The translations under genes and the position numbers were made by a program. A stretch of DNA of 52,776 nucleotides from NCBI GenBank assembly GCA_028291515.1, contig JAQGHU010000083.1:1-52776 (forward strand). Reading direction: 5' to 3'. The notes beneath the pieces are model-generated. The model was not told where the DNA came from. It did not search any database and worked only from the letters and a program-made list of their open reading frames with translations. Shown here piece after piece: positions 1 through 8,724 of the stretch; the stretch's first letter is position 1, and every line of letters begins with the position of its first letter. This DNA comes from Schlesneria sp. (GTDB lineage: Bacteria; Planctomycetota; Planctomycetia; Planctomycetales; Planctomycetaceae).

Positions 1-151
1 GAACAGATGTACCAGACACGAATACGCCGATCACTCGAAAAACGAGCTCTTCAACTCGGATTCCAACTCACACCGCTGCCCTGTTCCACATGAGTTCCTT
101 GGAAGCCGCGGTTGTCGTTGGACCCACAATAACATACACACATTCGGGTGC

Positions 152-179
152 CACTGGCGGCCGCTCTGGGCTGCCAGTG
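152..179. repeat. Dispersed hairpin repeat CACTGGC-N14-GCCAGTG
   Basis: CACTGGC (152-158) and GCCAGTG (173-179) are perfect inverted repeats around a 14-nt loop. The right half and the bases after it (CCAGTGTCTT, then a GTCGTT) are closely matched near 49,863-49,900, so this is one copy of a dispersed intergenic element. It lies just downstream of the minus-strand DUF1559 gene. It has no U-run, so calling it a terminator would be a guess. Confidence 0.5.
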
Positions 180-240
180 TCTTAGCGTCGTTGATCGCGC
201 TCCGATTGCACTAGCCCGGGTCATTCGCGTCCGGGTGGCT

Positions 241-1098
241 CTAGAAGTCCCCGATTTGCTCCCCACCATCCCGAGTCACCAGAGCATCCACCACTTGCGG
301 GCTGATATTGACGGATACGAAGCGAACAGAGCCGTCGGTGAGCAACACATGAGCCCCCCCGGTATGTTTGCTGCTGATCCCGTTGGGATTGCCAACCGCA
401 CCGACGGAATTCTCGTCGATATCCTGCGGCTTCATCCACGGGATGTTCAGGCTGCAAGCTTCCACGACCATCAACGTATTTGACGTTCCGTCCGTGATGT
501 CGCGCATGGGGACGCATTTCCCTGCGCCCAGGACCGTGTGATCACCCGCGATTGTCGCATAGCATGTGTTCGTCGAACCAGGCGCGGTGTTGTACGACGG
601 ACAGAGATAAGTCCGCGGCGCGGGTGCCAACAAGGCGGCATTTGAAGAACCATCCCAGGTATCGCTGAAGTTGTATCTGTTGAAGCGAGACGCTTCGTCC
701 ATATACGGCAGGATCGACACGCGCCAACTCAACTTTGGATTTCCCTGTTGGTCATTCAAATGCGCCGCCGGGAATAACGCATAGGTGTCATGATAATTGT
801 GCATCGCCAGCCCAATCTGCTTGAGATTGTTCTTGCACTGAGTACGGCGGGCCGCTTCACGAGCTTGCTGAACGGCCGGCAGCAGCAGCGCGATCAGAAT
901 CCCGCCGCAAACGAACATGATCCCGAACACGGCGACCAACACGATGATAATCACGGAACTGTTCGAATTCTTGGATTTGACTTTGCGTTTCTTCGAACTT
1001 CCCTTGCTTGGACCACCATCATCCAAGCTCTCCCCGCAGTGAGGACATTCGGTTTCGTTTGCAGAAACGCGTTCGTCGCAGCTTGGACAACGGGGCAT
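241..1098 (-). CDS. DUF1559 pseudopilin-like protein with N-terminal zinc ribbon
   Basis: The protein is 285 residues. Residues 4-21 form a CxxC-x10-CxxC zinc ribbon (CPSC...CPHC). A Lys/Ser-rich stretch and one long hydrophobic segment follow (about 45-75), then the DUF1559 signature region LLPAVQQAREAARRTQC with KNNLKQIGLAMHNYHD. The C-terminus has H-x9-DG (HTGGAHVLLTDG), the hallmark of this planctomycete family. Family knowledge: DUF1559 proteins resemble type IV pilins/pseudopilins and are greatly expanded in planctomycetes; their exact role is unknown. The ribbon in front of the membrane helix would be cytoplasmic and is not part of the usual pilin leader. I chose the ATG at 1098 because the ribbon begins there and AGGA lies 10 nt upstream; the frame is open further back but without similarity. 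Confidence 0.9.
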   Translation of the reverse strand: MPRCPSCDERVSANETECPHCGESLDDGGPSKGSSKKRKVKSKNSNSSVIIIVLVAVFGIMFVCGGILIALLLPAVQQAREAARRTQCKNNLKQIGLAMHNYHDTYALFPAAHLNDQQGNPKLSWRVSILPYMDEASRFNRYNFSDTWDGSSNAALLAPAPRTYLCPSYNTAPGSTNTCYATIAGDHTVLGAGKCVPMRDITDGTSNTLMVVEACSLNIPWMKPQDIDENSVGAVGNPNGISSKHTGGAHVLLTDGSVRFVSVNISPQVVDALVTRDGGEQIGDF

Positions 1099-1298
1099 GG
1101 GGTTATTCCTGAGATGTGCATGGGGACTGACTGGACCGGCAATTCGAATCAAAACACCAACACATGTCAAATCATGAGCCAGAATAGCACCATCGTCGGC
1201 CGAACGAGATTGCAAGTTCTAACGATCACCTTCGCTTTGGTCTTAATCCGATGGTTCTCTGTGGCCGTTTCGATCTCAGATGGTCGCAAACGAGTTCA

Positions 1299-1527
1299 TC
1301 GTGTCCCTCGGACACGAACCGGGGGTTCTCCTCAAAGTACAGTTCGACGTCCCGAGTAGCCCTCTCGGGAACAAGAAGGCGACTTCAAATCGCCTCACTT
1401 CATCCGGGATCCCACGGATTTGGAATCTCGTCTGCCTGGTGCAAAGGCCTGCTTCCACCGAGGTGAACTCGGTGGGGATTGTCGGGTTTGGCGGAGCCGA
1501 TTCCCGACCCCTTCGAGCTTGTCTCGA
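1299..1527. other. Cluster of six short hairpins, possible structured RNA or repeat array
   Basis: This gap of about 700 bp (1,099-1,816) shows no convincing gene, but holds six inverted repeats in about 230 bp: TCGTGTCC/GGACACGA (1299-1317), TCCCGAG/CTCGGGA (1350-1370), AGGCGA/TCGCCT (1377-1395), CCACCGAG/CTCGGTGG (1455-1475), GTCGGG/CCCGAC with inner GGC/GCC (1481-1508), and TCGAG/CTCGA (1513-1527). Loops are 3-7 nt except in the fifth. I do not recognise RNase P, tmRNA, SRP or a known riboswitch. The strand cannot be told, and it may simply be decayed repeat DNA. Confidence 0.35.
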
Positions 1528-1816
1528 TGGATTCAGGCTTTTGCACTGCGCCAACAGCCGACAAAGCCGTGTCTTCCTCCAAACACACCCACTCACAAGA
1601 AGCCAATCAACCCCAATCCACACATTTTTCCGCAAACAATCGACTTTCGATCGTTTCCCAAAGAACACGAAACCTCATCTTGCCCATCAGAAATTTGGTG
1701 GCAGAATGAGCCGCTGAGGAATGGTCTCAGGATGAGAAGGTGCAGTCACCGCGGAATCACTGACCGCGACGTGATTGTTCTCCGGCCCCTCAGTGGCCTA
1801 CATCGACGACAGCGGT

Positions 1817-1966
1817 ATGAATGGAGAGCGACCACAAGCACCAACGGTCACATCTGCATTTGGCGCTTCTGAATCTCGACTGCGCCACTGGTTCTTGTGG
1901 ATCACTGGACTCGCAATCGTGACTGCCTGTGTCGTTTTCATGTCTGTGCGAGGTCCGCGGAAATAG
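1817..1966 (+). CDS. Possible small single-pass membrane protein
   Basis: A 49-residue reading frame starts at ATG 1817 and ends in Arg/Lys. It has one hydrophobic segment (about residues 24-44, WFLWITGLAIVTACVVFMSV) after a short polar N-terminus. No ribosome binding site is evident and no family is recognised. Its 3' end overlaps the opposite-strand remnant described next, so at most one of the two is likely to be meaningful. Confidence 0.2.
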   Translation: MNGERPQAPTVTSAFGASESRLRHWFLWITGLAIVTACVVFMSVRGPRK

Positions 1967-2150
1967 CTTCGGTTTGTGGCTCCAGGCTAAAGGCATCGAC
2001 GTGTTTGATTACCTTCGCGATGATCTCGGGTTCATCGAATGTCCGCACTGTGACGCTTGGAATGCGCCGCGGAACGACGTACATTTCCGGTGGGCCGCGA
2101 ATCAATCGATGAATGTGTTCACCTGATGCTGGATCTTCCCGAATGGACTT
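1938..2150 (-). pseudogene. Possible C-terminal remnant of an IS91-type transposase
   Basis: Read on the minus strand, the stretch just before the stop contains VRTFDEPEIIAKVIKHV. It resembles the C-terminal pattern of IS91-type transposases, where a zinc-binding motif is followed by a phrase like 'FI-x-DPEVI-x-KIL-x-HL'. The expected Cys pairs are not present in this frame, there is no transposase core, and the remnant reaches the thioredoxin start. This is a by-eye resemblance only. Confidence 0.2.
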
Positions 2151-2703
2151 CATGCAGAAATGGGCTAGCGGCCTTGGATACACGGAATTTCTGGACAAAT
2201 ACGCCACGCTCGAACAACGACGGCGCTGGGATGATTTTCACGCCAGCGTGACTTTGACGGCAGCGCAAAAGGAACTGCTGGCCAGTTTCCGACGTGACAT
2301 GCTGGTGGTGATGGTGGCTGGGGCCTGGTGTGGCGATTGCATTCAGCAGTGTCCGATCCTGGACCATTTTGCTCGCGAGACGCCTCGATTGCAGATTCGC
2401 TATTTCGATCGCGACGACAATCCCGAGTTGGCTGATGAGCTGTCGATCTGTGGTGGTCGCCGCGTCCCTTCCATCGTCTACCTGGCAGAAGATGGCGCGC
2501 CATGTGGTCGCTCGGGGGATCGCACATTGTCGAAGTACCGCGACATGGCCAGCAGTCTGGATGGGGCGTTTTGTCCGACGGGCCTGGTCGCGCCGGGGCA
2601 ATCGTTGCTCGCCAACGTGACGCAAGACTGGTTGAATGACATTGAGCGGATTCAGTTGATGCTGCGCACGTCGTCGCGCTTGCGTCAGAAGCACGGTGAT
2701 TGA
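2143..2703 (+). CDS. Thioredoxin-family protein
   Basis: The protein is 186 residues. An N-terminal helical part of about 45 residues precedes a thioredoxin fold with the redox motif WCGDC in the phrase AGAWCGDCIQQCP; the cis-Pro loop is RRVPSIVYL and is preceded by SICGG. No signal peptide is seen, so it is probably cytoplasmic. This is the planctomycete-type thioredoxin whose C-terminus ends in LRQKHGD. The first ATG that fits the family length is 2143; an in-frame ATG at 2152 is the alternative. The hydroxypyruvate-isomerase-like gene begins 50 bp downstream, but a shared function is not evident. Confidence 0.85.
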   Translation: MDFMQKWASGLGYTEFLDKYATLEQRRRWDDFHASVTLTAAQKELLASFRRDMLVVMVAGAWCGDCIQQCPILDHFARETPRLQIRYFDRDDNPELADELSICGGRRVPSIVYLAEDGAPCGRSGDRTLSKYRDMASSLDGAFCPTGLVAPGQSLLANVTQDWLNDIERIQLMLRTSSRLRQKHGD

Positions 2704-2753
2704 TACGGCTCGGTTTCGTTACTGTTCGAAGAACCTCTGCCTCGGGGTGTTTC

Positions 2754-3698
2754 ATGTCTCTGGATAAGCTTTCGCGTCGAGAATTACTTCAAGCCACTGT
2801 CGCGGCGGGTGCCGCGGCTTCATTGACTACTTTGGGAACTGACACCATGTTTGCCGCTGAAGAAAAGACCATTGTGAACGGACGCATCAAGCAGTCGATC
2901 GTCTTCTGGTGTTTCAATGTCGCCGGCGAAAAATGGGACATGGAAAAGACCTGCCAGGTGGCAACATCGCTCGGTTGTAAGTCGATCGAGATCTGTGAGC
3001 CGGATACCTGGGCCACGCTGAAGAAGCATGGGCTGACCTGCGCGATCGCTCCGAACGGAATGCCAGGAGCTCCGTTCGTGAAGGGCTTCAACAATCCGAA
3101 GTATCACGATGAGGTGATTACGAGAACCAGCAAGATGATCGAGGACTGTGCGGTCGCCGGTTTTCCAAGCGTGATCGGCTTCACGGGCTTTAAGTGGCGC
3201 AATGCGGAGGATCCCAAAAGCGGTGAGATCTCTTTGGAAGAAGGGGCCGACAACTGCGTCGCGGGCCTGAAGAAGATTGCGGCGCTGGCCGAGAAAAAGG
3301 GAGTGACGCTGTGCGTCGAGCACCTGAATACTCGTGACGGTTCGCATCCGATGAAGGGACATCCGGGCTATCAAGGGGATGACATCGACTACGTGGCAAA
3401 TATCGTCCGTCGCGTCGGTTCGCCGCGAATCAAGGTTCTGTTTGATATCTATCACGTGCAGATCATGAATGGCGACGTGATCCGTCGTCTGGAGCAATGC
3501 AAGGATGTGATCGGGCACATTCACACGGCAGGTAATCCTGGTCGCGGTGAACTGGATGACAAGCAAGAGATCAACTACCCGCCAATCATGCGCAAGCTGC
3601 TGGAACTTGGCTACGACGGCTACGTCGGTCAGGAATTCATTCCGACTCGCGATCCGCTGGCGGGTTTGAAGCAAGCTGTGAAGCTGTGCGATGTTTGA
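2754..3698 (+). CDS. Tat-exported hydroxypyruvate isomerase-like TIM barrel
   Basis: The protein is 314 residues. The N-terminus SLDKLSRRELLQATVAAG is a twin-arginine signal, so export is predicted; the mature part starts after about residue 35. The rest is a xylose-isomerase-like TIM barrel of the Hyi group. The metal-binding/catalytic glutamates are probably those in CVEHLNTRDG and VGQEFIPTRDP, with FDIYHVQIMNGD and HIHTAGNPGR as the family strands. Known Hyi enzymes interconvert hydroxypyruvate and tartronate semialdehyde in the cytoplasm. Exported planctomycete homologues are common and their substrate is unknown; a sugar-related isomerase or epimerase is equally possible. ATG 2754 was chosen because it opens the Tat signal. 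Confidence 0.82.
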   Translation: MSLDKLSRRELLQATVAAGAAASLTTLGTDTMFAAEEKTIVNGRIKQSIVFWCFNVAGEKWDMEKTCQVATSLGCKSIEICEPDTWATLKKHGLTCAIAPNGMPGAPFVKGFNNPKYHDEVITRTSKMIEDCAVAGFPSVIGFTGFKWRNAEDPKSGEISLEEGADNCVAGLKKIAALAEKKGVTLCVEHLNTRDGSHPMKGHPGYQGDDIDYVANIVRRVGSPRIKVLFDIYHVQIMNGDVIRRLEQCKDVIGHIHTAGNPGRGELDDKQEINYPPIMRKLLELGYDGYVGQEFIPTRDPLAGLKQAVKLCDV

Positions 3699-3739
3699 TG
3701 CTTGAGCTTTTAGATGGCTTGGCATCACCTGTCTCCTGT

Positions 3740-3771
3740 GTGGTCGTGTCCTTTGTCAAAGACACGACCGC
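3740..3771. terminator. Hairpin between convergent genes
   Basis: GGTCGTGTC (3742-3750) pairs perfectly with GACACGACC (3761-3769). The stem extends by a U-G and a G-C pair at its base, and the loop contains TTTG/CAAA that can pair further. It lies 42 bp past the isomerase-like stop, in the gap between two convergent genes. No U-run follows on either strand, so termination is inferred from position and stem strength only. Confidence 0.4.
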
Positions 3772-3813
3772 GTCGAGACTCCGAGTCCGTGGCACCCGGC
3801 GGCGAAGAAGATA

Positions 3814-3850
3814 GTGCAAATTGCAAGTTGCGGATTGCAAAATGCAAGAC
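3814..3850. repeat. TTGCAA-rich short repeat
   Basis: Four near-copies of a TGCAA unit stand in a row (TGCAAATTGCAAGTTGCGGATTGCAAAATGCAAG). This low-complexity, partly palindromic text is typical of intergenic repeats. The 236-bp gap between 3,698 and 3,935 otherwise holds only the hairpin upstream of it and a short GCGAGAATCTCGC palindrome near 3,919. Confidence 0.4.
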
Positions 3851-3934
3851 GGGAAAAGGAAGATACGGCCATGTCGGGGCTCCGAAACCCTGGCACCCAT
3901 CTTCATGCGTTTCGCCAGCGAGAATCTCGCACCG

Positions 3935-4990
3935 TCATTGGATGTAGGACTGCATTTGCAACTGCTGATCCAAGCCTGCGGCAGCTTGGCCGGGGTTGGC
4001 AGATCCGCAGATGGCATTGCTGACGGCCACTCGCTTCGCTCCTGCTTCGATCACGGTTGCGATGTTTTCTGAAGAGATGCCGCCGATTGCGAACCAGGGG
4101 AGACTGATTTCGCTCGCGACTTGCCGGACGAAATCCAGACCCGCGAATTGATCGAATGCTTTCGTGTTGCTGGGGAATGTTGGTCCGACTCCCAGATAGT
4201 CTGCCCCGTCGAGAACTGCCTGACGCGCTTGCTCAATTGAGTGCGTCGAAACCCCGATGAGAAGGTCTGGACCGACGATTCGACGAGCATCGCGAACGGT
4301 GAGTTCGTCCTGACCGACATGAACGCCATCGGCATTGGCAAGGACGGCCAGATCAGGACGATCGTTGATAATCAGCAAGGCACCGTATTCTTGGGTAATG
4401 CTGCGGACACGGCGAGCGTGTTCCAACAGTTCCCGGTCGGGCATCTGCTTTTCGCGGACTTGGATGATTCCCACTCCCGCCGCCAACGCATTGCGAACGG
4501 TTGATTCGAGACCACCGGGACACGATTGCGACGTGACGAGCAGATACAGAACTCGATCGTGCAGGCGTTCGCTAACAACAGCGGTTCGCAGCACGGCTTT
4601 TTCGGCGGTGTACAGGCGGTATCGAAGCTGCTCGACCCGCTGAGCGAGGGCTGAATCGATGAGTTTGCCGTATTCTTCCAGCGTTCTCAGAGCCTCTTGG
4701 ACTCGCTTGAATGAGGCTCGGGCAACATCGGCGGGGGTCAGGCGAGCGTATTCCGAGGGGGTGCCAATCGCTGTGCCGACATCTCCGAGGGTATCGCGGG
4801 CCGCCAGGCGGTTCGATTCGGGAATGCTGGCTAATGCTGCGGCCAAGTCGTGGCGGCACTCTTTCAACAGGCGCGAGAGGTTTGCGTCGTTGAGGGCGAA
4901 TCGAGCGAATTCCTCGATCACACGCAGCCCTTCGCCCGCCCGATTCGCCGCGGCATCCAGAATTCTCCATATTTCCAGCGAGGGTGGCAT
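3935..4990 (-). CDS. thiE: Thiamine-phosphate synthase, two-domain form
   Basis: The protein is 351 residues. Residues 1 to about 140 form a helical N-terminal domain (WRILDAAANRAGEGLRVIEE...RLYTAEK), as in the long ThiE type of cyanobacteria and other bacteria. Residues about 145-345 are the ThiE TIM barrel: GIIQVREKQ, LIINDRPDLA, ADGVHVGQDEL, GVSTHSIEQA, YLGVGPTFPSNTK, WFAIGGI. The enzyme joins HMP-pyrophosphate and thiazole phosphate to make thiamine phosphate in the cytoplasm. No other thi gene and no TPP riboswitch-like sequence is nearby. The function of the N-terminal domain is not established. Confidence 0.93.
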   Translation of the reverse strand: MPPSLEIWRILDAAANRAGEGLRVIEEFARFALNDANLSRLLKECRHDLAAALASIPESNRLAARDTLGDVGTAIGTPSEYARLTPADVARASFKRVQEALRTLEEYGKLIDSALAQRVEQLRYRLYTAEKAVLRTAVVSERLHDRVLYLLVTSQSCPGGLESTVRNALAAGVGIIQVREKQMPDRELLEHARRVRSITQEYGALLIINDRPDLAVLANADGVHVGQDELTVRDARRIVGPDLLIGVSTHSIEQARQAVLDGADYLGVGPTFPSNTKAFDQFAGLDFVRQVASEISLPWFAIGGISSENIATVIEAGAKRVAVSNAICGSANPGQAAAGLDQQLQMQSYIQ

Positions 4991-5435
4991 TCGGTCCTTT
5001 CGCGATGAAACGGCTCAAGTCAGGACGACAGAGTTGTGTAAAAACGGACGTCGTACGATGCCTTGGCTGGCGAATCAAGGTCGAACGGTGCCTTGGGTTA
5101 GGTGCGGTTGTGGTCGGCTCCTTGCCCTTCGTCAGACACGCAACTAGAATCGCCCCGGAACCGTAAATGATCAGACAAACGTTAGTTGCGATTAATGCTG
5201 TTGGAATGATAATGCCGGTGATATCGAGGGCCAAGTTCGTTTGATGGTGATGGGATTCGATCTGCGAAATGGCCAAAGACGATTTGTGACGACGTCTCCT
5301 TGATCGCTGGCGTAGAATGTTGGGTACGCGAAGAGGCGACTGAAAATCCCTGGCACGGCCGGTGAAACGGTTCGTGGTGAAACGACGGTTATAAACAGTG
5401 GGTTGTCCCACACTTGGAAATCCGGAGGCTTCGTA
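4991..5435. other. Divergent intergenic region between thiE and clpC
   Basis: These 445 bp must hold the promoters of both thiE (minus) and clpC (plus). I see no gene, no CIRCE element and no clear CtsR-type heptad repeat. A GGAGG at 5423-5427 is the ribosome binding site of clpC. The long open frame on the minus strand through this stretch comes from the clpC antisense strand and is not a gene. Confidence 0.5.
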
Positions 5436-7955
5436 ATGTACGAGCGATTTACCGATCGCGCCCGCAAGGTGATGCAACTGGCCAATCAGGAAGCCCAACG
5501 ATTCAATCATGAATACATTGGAACAGAGCACATCCTGCTGGGCCTCGTCAAAGAAGGTTCGGGCGTTGCTGCCAATGTGCTGAAGAACCTTGAGGTTGAT
5601 CTGCGCAAGATCCGCCTGGAAGTCGAGAAGATTGTCCAATCCGGGCCAGACATGGTCACGATGGGCAAGCTGCCTCAGACACCGCGAGCGAAGAAGGTCA
5701 TCGAATACGCCATGGAAGAGGCTCGCAACCTCAACCATAACTATGTCGGGACCGAACATCTGCTGTTGGGTTTGATCCGCGAACAGGAAGGCGTGGCGGC
5801 TCAGGTTCTGATGAACCTTGGCCTGAAGCTGGAAGACGTTCGCGAAGAAGTTCTGAACCTGCTCGGCCATGGAATGGAAGGGGCCGAAGGGACGACAGAA
5901 CGTGGCGGAGCAGGTCAAGCTGCTGCTGGTGCTGGCAAGACAGGCAAGAGCAAGACGCCAGCACTCGATAGCTTTGGTCGCGATCTGACAGAACTGGCTC
6001 GCCAGAACAAGCTGGATCCGGTCATTGGGCGTGCGAATGAAATCGAACGCGTGATTCAGATCCTTTGCCGTCGCCAGAAGAACAATCCAGTTCTGCTGGG
6101 CGAAGCGGGCGTCGGTAAGACCGCGATCGTCGAAGGCTTTGCCCAGATGGTTGTGAACGGCGAAGTGCCGGAACTGCTGCGCGACAAGCGAATCGTGGTG
6201 CTCGACCTGGCGATGATGGTCGCTGGAACGAAGTATCGCGGTCAGTTCGAAGAACGTATCAAGGCAGTGATGAACGAAGTGAAGCGTGCCAAGAACACGA
6301 TTCTGTTCATCGACGAATTGCACACCTTGGTCGGTGCCGGTGGGGCGGAAGGGGCAATCGATGCCTCGAACGTGCTGAAGCCAGCTCTCAGCCGCGGTGA
6401 AATCCAATGTATCGGTGCGACGACGCTGGACGAGTACCGCAAATACATTGAAAAGGATTCGGCCCTCGAACGACGCTTCCAGATGGTCGTGGTCGAGCCT
6501 CCATCACCAGTGCAGACGATCGAGATTCTGAAGGGTCTGCGCGACCGTTACGAACAGCACCACCGAGTCCAGATCACAGACGACGCTTTGGCAAAGGCTG
6601 TCGAACTGTCGACTCGTTACATCACGGCTCGTTGCCTTCCCGACAAGGCCATCGATGTGATTGACGAAGCGGGCGCTCGCGTCCGACTCAAATCGATGGT
6701 CCGACCACCAGACCTGAAAGAAATCGAAGAAGAGATCGAACGGCTGAATACTCAAAAAGAAGAAGCCGTCGCGAATCAGGACTTCGAAAAGGCGGCGTCG
6801 CTGCGTGATCAGGCTGATAAGCTCAAAAAGAAGAAGGAAAACCTGAACAAGGACTGGCGAGAAAAGTCCAAGGAAAAGGATGGTGTCGTCGACGCCGAAG
6901 TGATTTCGGAAGTTGTTTCCAAGATCACCGGGATCCCGTTGACTCGTCTTTCCAGCGAAGATGCCGTGCGATTGCTGCGGATGGAAGAAGAACTGCATCG
7001 TCGCGTGGTCAGCCAGACCGAAGCGATCCGGCAAGTTGCCAAGGCTGTTCGTCGTAGCCGCAGCGGTTTGAAAGATCCGCTGCGTCCAACGGGGGTCTTC
7101 CTGTTCGCCGGTCCGACCGGGGTCGGTAAGACACTGACGGCCAAGACGCTGGCCGAGTTCATGTTTGGCGATCAGGATGCTTTGATCCAGATCGACATGA
7201 GCGAGTACATGGAGAAGCACAATGTCAGCCGACTGATCGGTGCTCCTCCGGGATACGTTGGCTTTGAAGAAGGGGGCCAGCTAACCGAGAAAATCCGACG
7301 CCGGCCGTATGCGGTCGTGCTGCTGGATGAAATCGAGAAGGCTCACCCGGACGTCTTCAACATGCTGTTGCAGATCATGGAAGAAGGCCACTTGACCGAT
7401 AGCTTCGGTCGTAAAGTCGACTTCAAGAACGCCATTGTGATCATGACGACCAATGCCGGTGCGAATGCAATTACCAGTGAATTCGGTTTCGCACCCAAGG
7501 ATAACGACACCAGCTACGAACGCATGAAGGAACGACTGACACACGAGATTGAACGCGAGTTCAAGCCTGAATTCCTGGGACGTCTCGATGAAGTCGTTGT
7601 CTTCCGCTCATTGACCGAAGAGAACCTCAAGCAGATCGTCGTTATCGAACTGTCGAAGGTTCGCGAACGTCTCAGTGAGAAGGGTCTGTCGTTGATTCTG
7701 ACCGACGAAGCCAAGCAGTACATCATTGAAAAGGGGAACGCCACCGAATATGGAGCTCGTCCGCTACGCCGTGCGGTTGAAACCTATATCGAGGATCCTC
7801 TGTCCGAAAACCTGTTGCAAGGAATCTTCCAGGGCCACAACACCATCACGGTTCGCGTGAAGGAAGTCGGCGACCAGAAGCAACTGGACTTCGAACCTTC
7901 GTCAGTCGAACAGCCGAATGAAGAACTCGTGACGGCAGGAGACGGAGCCAAATAG
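5436..7955 (+). CDS. clpC: ATP-dependent Clp protease ATP-binding subunit ClpC
   Basis: The protein is 839 residues, the usual ClpC size. It has two N-terminal Clp repeats ([20 protein letters not shown] and the GTEHLLLGL pair, about 1-150). The first AAA+ module has Walker A GEAGVGKT near residue 222 and the Walker B region [14 protein letters not shown] motif follows at about 440-465, then the second AAA+ module with GPTGVGKT near 559, and a D2-small C-terminal domain. ClpC unfolds substrates for ClpP in the cytoplasm. The ATG at 5436 follows a GGAGG ribosome binding site by 8 nt. It is monocistronic: no ctsR, mcsA or mcsB flanks it. Confidence 0.97.
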   Translation: MYERFTDRARKVMQLANQEAQRFNHEYIGTEHILLGLVKEGSGVAANVLKNLEVDLRKIRLEVEKIVQSGPDMVTMGKLPQTPRAKKVIEYAMEEARNLNHNYVGTEHLLLGLIREQEGVAAQVLMNLGLKLEDVREEVLNLLGHGMEGAEGTTERGGAGQAAAGAGKTGKSKTPALDSFGRDLTELARQNKLDPVIGRANEIERVIQILCRRQKNNPVLLGEAGVGKTAIVEGFAQMVVNGEVPELLRDKRIVVLDLAMMVAGTKYRGQFEERIKAVMNEVKRAKNTILFIDELHTLVGAGGAEGAIDASNVLKPALSRGEIQCIGATTLDEYRKYIEKDSALERRFQMVVVEPPSPVQTIEILKGLRDRYEQHHRVQITDDALAKAVELSTRYITARCLPDKAIDVIDEAGARVRLKSMVRPPDLKEIEEEIERLNTQKEEAVANQDFEKAASLRDQADKLKKKKENLNKDWREKSKEKDGVVDAEVISEVVSKITGIPLTRLSSEDAVRLLRMEEELHRRVVSQTEAIRQVAKAVRRSRSGLKDPLRPTGVFLFAGPTGVGKTLTAKTLAEFMFGDQDALIQIDMSEYMEKHNVSRLIGAPPGYVGFEEGGQLTEKIRRRPYAVVLLDEIEKAHPDVFNMLLQIMEEGHLTDSFGRKVDFKNAIVIMTTNAGANAITSEFGFAPKDNDTSYERMKERLTHEIEREFKPEFLGRLDEVVVFRSLTEENLKQIVVIELSKVRERLSEKGLSLILTDEAKQYIIEKGNATEYGARPLRRAVETYIEDPLSENLLQGIFQGHNTITVRVKEVGDQKQLDFEPSSVEQPNEELVTAGDGAK

Positions 7956-7991
7956 GTCCGTCGACGAACTGTCTTTTGCGATTTGAGAACG

Positions 7992-8030
7992 AGCGGCTTG
8001 GTGGGATTTGTCCTGCCAAGCCGCTTTTTG
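7992..8030 (+). terminator. Rho-independent terminator of clpC
   Basis: AGCGGCTTGG (7992-8001) pairs with CCAAGCCGCT (8016-8025). The stem continues inward through two G-U pairs and GGA/TCC to a TTTG tetraloop, giving about 15 bp, and TTTTTG follows at once. It lies 36 bp after the clpC stop. Confidence 0.92.
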
Positions 8031-8724
8031 CTTGTGCGATGCAAACCATTCTGTAAAAAATGGTTGCGACGTCGCATCAACGCGCAACTACGAGAAGCTG
8101 TTGAAAAAGTAATGAACTGACGATATGCTTTGCCATGTCGTCCTTACCGCTGATCGTGATTTGTGCTCTGCTCGTGGCTGCGGGTCGAACCAGCCCTGAA
8201 GTCCCAACTCGGGAATTCGCCGCAGCGTCCGCTCCAGTCGGTTTGGCTGAACTCCGTGGCACACTAGAGTCGATTGTCGGGAACGATCTACGGCACGACC
8301 TTTTAGCCGTCTCACGCAGACCATTTGTCGGTCGCTTTTGCGAGCGAGCCGCTCATTCTTGGCGATCTGCCGAGGTCAATTTCAATTGCCTGATGGCTAA
8401 ACCGGTTTCCAATTTTTCAGCGGCAACTAACCGCGATGCGGTCATTCGGCTTTAGGGAGCCCATGTGGCCAAGTAATAGCTGGCATACGCTTTGCTCCTA
8501 TTTCTTGCGGGAATGTAACCGTTGGGGTTAGGAGCGTAAGTGAAAAATGACCGCCCAGTCAGCGCTAAATAGTTGGCCTGGCGTGGCAAGTTCCTTTTGC
8601 GTTAGATCTTCGGAAATCACTATTTGACCCGCCTTGGCACCGCAGTTCGTGACATTGCCCGTCGACTTTAATGACGCCTGTTGTCGGAACTGCCTGTTGT
8701 GAAATAAGTTAGGAAATTTTCTGT
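8031..8724. other. About 690 bp without a supportable gene
   Basis: Short frames occur on both strands; one at 8135-8455 plus begins with a weak hydrophobic stretch. None has a good ribosome binding site, domain or convincing composition. GCTCCTA/TAGGAGC are inverted around 8,494-8,550. The stretch probably contains the promoter of the efflux operon at its 3' end. Confidence 0.5.

Noticed and set aside
1240-1720. Known structured RNAs (RNase P RNA, tmRNA, SRP RNA, group II intron) in the hairpin-rich gap
   Set aside because: None of their invariant core sequences could be found on either strand.
4991-5200. A TPP riboswitch for thiE
   Set aside because: No CTGAGA-type or ACCCTT...CCTGATC-type conserved segments are seen upstream of the thiE start.
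4572-6407. A 611-codon open frame on the minus strand across clpC and thiE
   Set aside because: It is antisense to clearly real genes; the long frame comes from the codon bias of clpC. Its translation has no domain and enters thiE in a different frame.
8080-8115. GCTGTTGAAAAAGT as an insertion-sequence end
   Set aside because: It resembles ends of some IS families, but no second end, target duplication or transposase is present.
8135-8455. A 106-codon plus-strand frame with a weak hydrophobic start
   Set aside because: No ribosome binding site, no family, unconvincing composition after residue 40, and competing frames on the minus strand.
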